Shown here: piece by piece, positions 57,579-64,000 of the stretch
How positions within the stretch are numbered: the first letter of the stretch is position 1
Layout of the letters: every line of letters starts with the position of its first letter
Assembly: GCA_964019695.1 (NCBI GenBank)
Contig: OZ026515.1
Coordinates: 35,604,994-35,668,993 of the forward strand
Length of the DNA: 64,000 bases
Direction: 5' to 3'
Source: Loripinus fragilis
Lineage: Eukaryota; Mollusca; Bivalvia; Lucinida; Lucinidae
Position numbers and translations under genes: made by a program
Notes under the pieces: model-generated
What the model was told of the DNA's origin: nothing
Seen by the model: only the letters and a program-made list of their open reading frames with translations
Databases searched by the model: none

Positions 57579-60500
57579 GGTTCTCCATCTTTATTTCATA
57601 TAATACAAATACAGAACATATTGTTACATATTTACATGTTCACAGAATAAAAGAATACAATCACACTTGCTTCTGTCTCTCCCTTTTCAAATAGTACACT
57701 AAGGTAACTTTAAATGTTGGAATCAATCTAGCAATGGAAACGTCATATATAAAGACGATGTCAAATTTCCCAATTTTAGTCAAAACGCTGCTAGTTTTCC
57801 CAATTCCATGGGCCCCGGCCCCATTCCCAAAAAGTAGTGTGAGAGCCCTGCTGCATCCTGAGGACTTATCGTGATGTAAATAATAATAGTAATTTAAGTA
57901 GAGTGACAAAATCTAGAAGCAATCCACTTAGTGATTTTGCATACCTAATACCAAGCATGTAATGCATTTTGGTTTCAGACAGGAAGATACTTAAAAGTTA
58001 TCTCTAAATAAAACTATACAAAATATGTGACCTCTGATACCTGTAGCCCATAGTAATAACATGAACAAACTTGATAAAGTACCACTACGTGATGCTACTT
58101 ACATGTACCTAATATAAAGATTATATGCCTAGCAGTGCGATTAACACTTTCTCTGCCAAATGCAACTGTAGCCAAATTTACCTTTTACTGCCAAACGCGA
58201 CTATAGTCAAAAGTTAAAAGCACAATTGATAGCTGTCTATTTTTAACCATTATGAGGGACGCAAATCTTTGTTCTTTATTTCAAAATGCTCAGGGGACAT
58301 AATAATATCATATATGGAAGTATAGGCTATTTTCTGTACAAAAATTGAACTTACAAAAATATTTGTAAAGTCATTTGATTTCGCGGACGTCAAAAACAGG
58401 GAAAACTTGTCCAAGGGAATGACATACAGGACGCATTAAGCCCTTCATACGCTAAATTTTGATTTATTTCTGACAAAACAATATTATAGCATGGTTAATA
58501 CTTGGTGTAGATGTAATTTTTATCTCTTTTTTGCATAAAATAGTTGTCTATAGGCATTTTTCATAATTACAATACGGTTTCCAAATAGGCCACCAACAGT
58601 CTCGTGACTATTTTTTATTATTGTTAGTTCAAATGAAAGTTTTCTTTATTAGCAACAATCAGTGAAAGTTTCACAGCAAAAGGTTGAATGGTTCTGGAGA
58701 TACTTTGTGTTGAACCTATATACCCTCAATATTCAGGAGTCCTTGAAACATGCTTGGCACTGACGTTATTGGTTTTTTGAGGTGCTTGGCAGCAAAAGTG
58801 TAAAAGAGATTTGTTTTATGTTTTGCCTATATACAGCTGTAAGCCTGTGTAAAACATGTGACCCAAGAGTGGGGCCATTTTTAAATCAGGCGACATTTAA
58901 TAAACTTAGTAAAGGTCTACTAGATGATAATACATATAAAATATCAAGGAACTTTGCATGTAGTGGTCCAGATAAACATCAATGTAAAAATTGTTGGGGT
59001 GTGCCTTTTTTGTCCCGGGCCATTATTTTAATAACTTCGTAGAGGTCCACTGGCAGATGCTATATATCAAATATCAAATATCAAATATCTAGAGCTTGAG
59101 GTTTCAGATAAAAATATTTGCTTATGTTTTCCCTCTATAAGCCTGTGATAAGCACATGCCCTCTAGATTGGGTCATTTTTTGTCCCAGAACCATAATTTG
59201 AACGAACAATGTAGAGGTACACTAGGTAATGCTTGATGCCCAAATTTAAGGGTTATCTAGGCATTGTTTTGTATTTTTTTATATACCTTTTAATCTGATG
59301 TGACCTAGACATGCAATTGACTGTAGCCATACAAGCAACTTATGAAGGTACTGTATAATTATCATTTAAGTCAAGTTTGGTCAAAATACAGCCGTCAGTA
59401 TTCATTTCAAACAATTGGCTACAGTAGATCAGTATGAGAGGTAACCAAGTATGTTAGGGTTTGCATCCATCTAGTCGGATGATATTGGCATTCTAAATAC
59501 AATGAGTAGCTTAAATTAAACAAAATGCTTCATAAATATGGCCAGTTTTTATGGATCTACATGGTATACATAACTTGTGTCTACACTGTCGCATAATTCA
59601 CAAAAACTGCTTGTGTCTACACGATACACCACGGAAAAGAGCCATGGTCTACACGATATCAAGGCCGATTTTTCATACTCGAATATTATCATCCAAGACG
59701 GTTTCTCTGGGCTTTCACGACTCGAGGGTGAGTTCTAAGGACTGGGCTTATGGTATACAGTATACGAATCGCAATATTTGTTGTTAAAACGACAACATGA
59801 CAAGAAAACCGACCTGGTCTCCGCTTCATTACCATTTTCTGCAAGTCACTCACTTCTCTCTCTCAAATTTCTGTTTAACTGATCAAACTGCGCAAAGAGA
59901 ATAAGAAAATCATAAAATCCAACTTTTCTTAGCGTAATAGCGTTTATCACTGGCCGCTGGGTGTAGATAAACAGGCCATATTTTGCAAATGAAAGTGTAC
60001 TCACGATTTGCTGTCTCTCACGTCCGCCATCTTCGAAAATCTATACTGCAGCCAAGAAAAAGTCTACACAATATCACAGTCGTATACGTGAGTTATAGGC
60101 AACAAACATTTTAATCAAGCGCATGAGACGTTCGTACCTAATATGTATCAAGTCACTCTTGAAGCATGCTTGGACAGCTACCTAGTGGGGATAGAGTCAT
60201 AGCTACTGTCGTGCCAACCAAGAGTGGCAGTGACGTTATACTTTGTTTACAATTTCTAAATTAAACACTTACGTGTACACTTTACTTGAGCTAACGAGAA
60301 TCGATAGATCACTTGTGTATTAATCATATCCGCAGGACATGATTAATACACAAATGATCTATCGATTCTAAGTCCCTGATATCTTTGTACACAAAACATG
60401 ACGCCCCTGTCACTCTTAGCTGGCAGGGCAGTAATTGTTTATCTTTTCATTATTTACATGTACGTAATGCAATGGGTGAAGGCTTTGATGACACTGCTCG

Positions 60501-62762
60501 GATACGATAAGCATGCGAGGATCCAGAATGTTTTGTCAGAGTGGGTCCAACTTTGATGGATTTTTGTTGTTTGTTATTTGGAAGTGTTATGGTTTCTTTA
60601 AGCCCAAAACAGAATAAATATTTTAGTTTTTATCAGAAATGGACTGCAAAAAAATAGCCAAGGGTTTCCTAAATTCCTTTGTACATAACTGACGCCATGA
60701 AGCGTAAGTATATTTAGGATCAAAACTTATGACTGTTTTTGTGCCTCTTAACAGATGTTGGGATCATGCGCTAAAAATCATGTCAATCTGATTTTATTAT
60801 GTTTTCCCCCTGGGGTTGATTTACCACAGCCATCTTTTATAACAGGGGGTATAACAGCACCGGAAGTTGCCCGGTACAGGGTTTAATCGATATATCAGTA
60901 TGGATGCTGACGAATGATCACATATACTATGGGCTAATCAAAACAAGAAGAAATTTTAAAATATATTAATAATCATAATTTTAAGACGTATATGAACCAG
61001 CACTTAAAGAGACTAAGTCTGTAACTTTGAACATTTTTCGAAAAAAATGTTTTTTCTTTTTAAATCATTTAAATATGGAATTTAGTTATGTTTTCAATAA
61101 ATATGTTCAGTACAGCTGAAAACTGCAAGGAAAGCGAATTATCTTATTAAAATAGGTGTTTTTCTCTTATTGGTAATTATTTACGTCCCTCCAATAATTC
61201 TAGACAGTTGAGGTTTAGCATAAATGCTGTTGTTTTGATGGTGGTAATTTGTTAAGATTTACGAAAATGGTAAAATGTTTACCTGAATTTGATTATTTTT
61301 ACTGTATTCTTGAAAAATAATATCTTTATTTCCAAAATTAAAAGATCAAAAGTTACAGACTATGCAGCTTTAACTGTGATTATTTTGGTATATTGATTGG
61401 TGTTTTCAACTTGTTATAGAGTTTATATTATAATAATTATTATACTTGCCTATGCTTAGCATATGCACATATAAGGTTGATGATGCAAAAGTAAATTTGG
61501 CTCGGCAAATACTTACTTTACCATAATAGTAAAGGAAACTGAACAACCTCTTTTTCTATGCTGATTGCACACTAAGCATGATTTTTTGTCAGTGTGCTTC
61601 ATCATGTTTTATTAATGGAACCTGTATAATACGACCTTTTGTTTACTGTAAAGGCGGCACCTCATGAATGCGATATTAGGACTGTTCAACCTTAGACAAA
61701 GGTAAAAGCTGAAAATGAGGCGTGGTTTTATTCAAAAGTAACTGTATCATTGTTTTCCATTAAACCAGTATAGACGCAAAACACATTAGTCCTTAACACG
61801 CCAGCAAAAAAACTGCATCTGAAAATGTCTATTTAACATAAGCATAGAGACAAACATTGTGGACCCAAATCAGACTGTCCTATAGGAGCAGTCTGATCTG
61901 GGTCCACACTGTTTGTCTATCAGGCTTCATATATTTTAGTGGACGCCAAAAAACATACATTTTGTGATTATGCGCTTTAAGGGTTAATAAATGGGAGTTC
62001 AGTGTATATACGGTTAGGATTTTCATGAAATGCACACCCAAACAACTTATTAATTCTTCACCAAATTATAGATAGAACCTGATTTTCCTTGTTCAGCAGA
62101 TAAAATAGCCGAACCACGCCCAGATATAAATATTATAGTTACCGCCTTTACAGTAAGCGAAAAGTCTATTAATATCTTGACTGAACTACACGGTATTGAT
62201 GTTAATGTTGTATCAATTGATAGATAGAATCTAGACCTTTCAGAAGATGTATATCGTAAATTTTATATTTGAACCGCGACATGAGACTTCCAACAATGTG
62301 GTATGTGCAACCAGCAAAGCCTCAGATCATACGCGCAGTCTGATCAGGTCCTTTGCTAGTCGCTTGAATATTCTATGAGTGTTAAGCGTATGACTGAACA
62401 TAATTTGGAGTTTCTAAGCTTAAAAGGAGGCTGCATAGGCTCGTCTGAAGCTACACTTGTCAAAATGCCATATTGTTGGAAATCACATGTCATGGCTCAT
62501 TTACAGAGATATAACCCAGAAAAGCCCCTCATATCCATTGGCTGTGTTCTTCATTAAGTTTATTTAAAAAAATCTATTCAATATATTCCTCATGGTGCCA
62601 CTTATAATCTAAGTACTGGTAATACTTTAAGTGACTTACCTAGCGGCTTTGCAAATTCATCTTGAAAATATTCTGACAATGTCCTTTTCTTCGGATCAAC
62701 CTTTCGAACTAGAGCATCAATATATAAGGCGAACGTTACAGAGTGGTTGCCAAATTTTGTTC
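50051..62762 (-). CDS. Beta-lactamase-like serine hydrolase gene, copy B (last four exons)
   Basis: Exons on the minus strand: 62762-62640, 53568-53396, 51484-51218 and 50302-50051, with AG/GT borders and matching phases (1,1,0,0), ending in TAA at 50053-50051. The four exons supply the C-terminal half of the class C / EstB-like fold, including the third motif FGHPGAGGQ. The first five exons, with the SxxK serine, would lie to the right of the window. The gene stands head-to-tail upstream of copy A, with 23 kb between its stop and the first recognised exon of copy A. The tyrosine of the second motif is Asn here (FGNHS), so this product may lack normal catalysis. The intron between its first two exons has grown to 9 kb by insertions. 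Confidence 0.85.
50398..50599. mobile_element. TA-flanked MITE in the last intron
   Basis: CAGTAAAACCTGTCTTA...GTGGCCACTCAAAAA is mirrored by TTTTTTGAGTGGC...TAAGACAGTTTTACT. The core GTATTGCATGATGCTCC and its mirror form a second hairpin. It lies about 95 bases upstream of the exon 9 acceptor. Confidence 0.78.
51218..51484 (-). CDS. Copy B exon 8
   Basis: 267 bases: IDEHMNKREGRKLPVGSSHG, SGTAESVAKLYGVLANGGQF, and ending NGNFDQ. The GSSHGSGTAxSxAKLYGxLANGG block is the most recognisable part of the family. Acceptor TGTCAG and donor GTAGGA, phase 0 at both ends. Confidence 0.93.
51985..52200. mobile_element. Fold-back arm at the edge of the duplicated block
   Basis: Matches the right arm of the complete copy at 10605-10815. 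Similarity between copies A and B stops at the left end of this arm. Confidence 0.7.
52388..52606 (-). mobile_element. Penelope-tail fragment inserted in copy B intron
   Basis: Interrupts AGCAAAACAGAA / GTCCCCTGTTGGTGATTCC, which is continuous in copy A at about 11005-11030. A short AGAAGT-like repeat at both ends could be the target duplication. Confidence 0.75.
52813..52873. repeat. GAACCGTCTC hairpin family
   Basis: CTCAAAAGAACCGTCTCATC is followed by the mirrored arm GAGACGGTTCTTTTGAG. The paralogous hairpin in copy A (11325-11405) has lost one arm. Confidence 0.85.
52878..53260. mobile_element. MITE of about 383 bp, only in copy B
   Basis: Inverted ends CTGAGCAAAATTTCTAATTG and CAATTAGCAGTTTTGTTCAG. 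Copy A is continuous across the site (about 11390, ACCCAAAACATAT next to TTTTGGTTAGGAAATAA). Confidence 0.8.
53396..53568 (-). CDS. Copy B exon 7
   Basis: 173 bases, the same length and phase as copy A exon 7: [20 protein letters not shown] and ending HKSPMDIQA, with about ten amino-acid differences. Donor GTATGA. Confidence 0.9.
55250..57430 (-). mobile_element. Penelope-like element nested in the 6.4-kb insertion
   Basis: Minus-strand RT coding from about 57400 to 55780, followed by tail sequence that matches 34880-35100. The element carries no readable GIY-YIG endonuclease. Confidence 0.7.
55780..57000 (-). pseudogene. Penelope-like reverse transcriptase, interrupted (copy 2)
   Basis: The longest open part (56676-56077) reads MWSCQKMCDALHYLLDNIFI, then IPMGTNCAPLAADLFLFCYE (RT motif B), STRYLDDLLNIDN (motif C, YLDD) and TFLDLNLSI (motif D/E region), ending GYRYHEI. 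Upstream, at about 56825-56865, the motif A region reads STxDFSTLYT with a TAG where copy 1 has Tyr. Downstream the frame breaks and resumes with ACLVLNP to about 55850. The catalytic boxes are kept but the frame is cut at least twice. Confidence 0.8.
57486..57574 (+). repeat. (AT)n microsatellite
   Basis: About 44 uninterrupted AT units, just upstream of the RT relic. Confidence 0.95.
57575..59370. other. Interior of the 6.4-kb insertion, no gene recognised
   Basis: 58780-59300 contains two to three loose repeats of about 200 bases (TAAGCCTGTG, TGGGGCCATTTTT or TGGGTCATTTTTTGTCCC, and TAGAGGTNCACTAG). No protein is recognised. Confidence 0.45.
60206..60431. mobile_element. TA-flanked palindromic MITE, copy 3 of 3, with empty site
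   Basis: CTGTCGTGCC...GGCAGGGCAG bordered by TA (60204-60205 and 60432-60433). Copy A has a single TA at the same place (GATAGAGCC-TA-ATTGTT, about 11872), which proves the insertion and its TA duplication. Confidence 0.92.
61008..61369. mobile_element. TTAA-flanked MITE, 362 bp, with empty site
   Basis: TTAA at 61004-61007 and 61370-61373. Ends AGAGACTAAGTCTGTAAC and GTTACAGACTATGCAGCT are imperfectly inverted. Copy A reads CAGCAC-TTAA-CTGTGATT (about 13196) with one TTAA. Target choice fits piggyBac- or Kolobok-type transposases. Confidence 0.92.
61646..62153. mobile_element. TA-flanked TIR element of 508 bp, only in copy B
   Basis: Ends CTGTAAAGGCGG and CCGCCTTTACAG with TA at both borders. 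The interior is an inverted relative of 18997-19500 and contains the GCAAACAGTG-type hairpin at 61845-61930. Copy A (about 13445-13475) lacks it. Confidence 0.85.
62271..62503. mobile_element. MITE of about 233 bp, only in copy B
   Basis: Ends ACATGAGACTTCCAACAATG and CATATTGTTGGAAATCACAT are inverted. Copy A is continuous (ATATTTGTAAAGATATAACC, about 13560). The ACGCGCAGTCTGATCAGG string inside recurs at 63933. Confidence 0.75.
62640..62762 (-). CDS. Copy B exon 6, second-motif Tyr replaced by Asn
   Basis: 123 bases, the same length and phase as copy A exon 6: [20 protein letters not shown] and ending DEFAKPLG. The Tyr codon TAC of copy A is AAC here. Acceptor AATAG and donor GTAAGT. The rest of the exon is almost unchanged. 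Confidence 0.9.
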
Positions 62763-63015
62763 CTATTAATATAAATGTGTTTAATAATAATTAGTTCATT
62801 ACCCATTTCATATTTGATTAACAAATGCTCAATTAATAACTAATCTTCACATCCAGATATTTTGTTCTCACACGCTAAAATGTATAATGACAAAATAAAA
62901 ATGTCTAGCCCCGGTGGATAGCTACATTTATCACATGACGTCATATCTGAGAGTGAATAACACCATGCGATAAAATAGATAAGCTTCTAGTGGTTTACAA
63001 ATTTTGGTAACGTTA

Positions 63016-63700
63016 TTTATCATATACTTATACTAGTATTGCCCTTGATACTAGGCTTTTGGCCCAACCGTATCCACGAGTCAAATAGAGCTGTCCAGCC
63101 CTGCGATCCAAAACTCATGTAGAGGGCTGATACGGGGGCTGATACCAGGGCTGATATTTTTCTGTCCCGCCCTCCCCAGCAGTTGATCTCGCCCTGGAGA
63201 AAAATAGGGAATATCTAGAAAGTGGACGTATTCTTTTTATATTTTTACCTGATTCCAAACAAAATCGCGCTGAAAAAAAACGTTTAAACATTGAAATATC
63301 CATTTTCTTACACCGAGTATCTCCATACAAAATGGCGTCAGCGTCAAACTTTCGAACGTCATGACGCCACAACAATGTCAAAGAGGTGCGCAACGTTTTC
63401 GCGAACGAAAGGATCAGCGAAATGATCAGTCAAGGCCGCTCTGTGTGCTGAGGCTGATAAAGTCACTTAATTTAGTGATTGTTTATTAATGTGCTTCAAA
63501 ATATAGAAATTAATATATAATTTCACAGCTTTTTTACACGCATAAGTATATGATAAAAATATCATTACACGGTGTTTTTGATCCCAGCCCTGATCTCGGC
63601 CCTCGGACAGTATCAGCCCTCGCCCTTGGGGCTCAGGCTGATACAGTCTACTCGGGCTGAGATCAGGGCTGGGATCAAAAACACCGTGTAATAATCTATA
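63016..63700. mobile_element. Insertion of about 680 bp in copy B, with G+C-rich hairpin
   Basis: Copy A is continuous at about 14070 (GGTAAC-TTAT next to TGACGG-CATAATAACG). The ends TTATCATATACTTAT (63016) and ATAAGTATATGATAA (63542) are inverted. A separate 129-bp hairpin follows at 63564-63692. The interior has GGGCTGATA repeats at 63125-63155. Confidence 0.7.
63564..63692. repeat. Near-perfect 39-bp-arm hairpin
   Basis: ATTACACGGTGTTTTTGATC...CCAGCCCTGATCTCGGCCC is mirrored by GGGCTGAGATCAGGGCTGG...GATCAAAAACACCGTGTAAT with a single mismatch. The loop is rich in GGCTGATA and TATCAGCC. Confidence 0.9.
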
Positions 63701-63930
63701 TGTACTGACGGGCATAATAACGTCGCGTATATATGACAAACTCTTAATGTTTTTTCACAAAGACGCGATTTCAAAGTAGTTTTAGGGTCATATGATAAAT
63801 AGAATCTAACATTCGTGCTCCTGTATTATTGAATTAATTTTTATTAAACACATTGCGAAAAAGAGATAAAATGCTGGACAAACCTCGCATTTTATCTCTT
63901 TTTCCACCACTCGTTTAATAAATTCAATAA
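63700..63930. mobile_element. Fold-back arm, paralogue of 14090-14305
   Basis: AACATTCGTGCTCCTGTATT, AAGAGATAAAATGCTGGAC and CATTTTATCTCTTTTTCC. Similarity to copy A stops at about 63930, where a CATACGCGCAGCCTGATCAG repeat begins. Confidence 0.7.
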
Positions 63931-64000
63931 AGCATACGCGCAGCCTGATCAGAGCTTTTGCTAGTCGCTTGAGTATTCTATGATCATTGTTAAGCTACTG

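Larger units (their letters stand above)
53645..60091. mobile_element. 6.4-kb insertion with long terminal inverted repeats
   Basis: The left end (from about 53660) and right end (to about 60076) are inverted copies for about 650 bases, then fainter. Landmarks are ATGGCGGACGTGAGAGACAG, ACACCCAGCGGCCAGT and CTTGGTTACCTCTCATACTG. A 17-base direct repeat, CACAGTCGTATACGTGA, borders both sides (53645-53661 and 60075-60091). It could be a long target duplication or a terminal part of the element. Copy A has no insertion here (about 11755) but also lacks the 17-mer, so the exact junction is uncertain. The interior holds a Penelope-like RT relic and repeats, but no transposase that I can recognise. 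Confidence 0.8.

Overview
This is intron-rich, repeat-laden animal DNA, strongly A+T-rich, with no operons, no ribosome-binding sites and no long uninterrupted genes. The mobile-element mix (Gypsy-type gag with a SCAN-like core, a DIRS/Ngaro-type tyrosine-recombinase retroelement, Penelope-like RT remnants, tRNA-headed SINEs, many palindromic MITEs) together with the host gene type suggests a bivalve mollusc; that assignment is inference. The only host genes I can support are two head-to-tail minus-strand copies of a serine beta-lactamase-like (class C / EstB-type esterase fold) protein gene. Copy A has seven exons between 26825 and 11517 whose phases all join without a break. Copy B has four exons between 62762 and 50051, ending in a stop codon. 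Copy B's first exons should lie beyond 64000, and copy A's last two exons were not found in the window. Layout from left to right: 1-2450 is a decayed LTR retrotransposon with gag, protease and an integrase zinc finger but no RT/RNase H. 2450-10100 is non-coding, with a short tandem array, a mariner-like inverted-repeat element and a widely spaced recurring 14-mer. 10100-14330 holds copy A exons 7 and 6 and is paralogous to 51985-53640 plus 60092-63930. 14700-15757 is a local tandem duplication. 16050-22850 holds Penelope-like remnants, SINEs, MITEs and exons 5 and 4. 22850-27250 holds exons 3 to 1 and hairpin elements. 28203-32901 is a DIRS/Ngaro-type element with a complete split-direct-repeat arrangement, a degraded RNase H region and an internal satellite of about 150 bp units. 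33900-49500 is gene-free repeat territory. 49500-51500 holds the last two exons of copy B and, beside them, a small inverted-repeat element carrying a copied piece of the last exon. 53645-60091 is a 6.4-kb insertion with inverted ends of about 650 bp and a dead Penelope-like RT inside it, and 60092-64000 returns to copy B intron and exon 6. The two copies share introns, so each acts as the other's approximate empty site. That comparison delimits eight insertions in copy B and one in copy A, two of them with base-exact TA or TTAA target duplications. All calls come from reading the sequence by eye; no alignment or database search was run.
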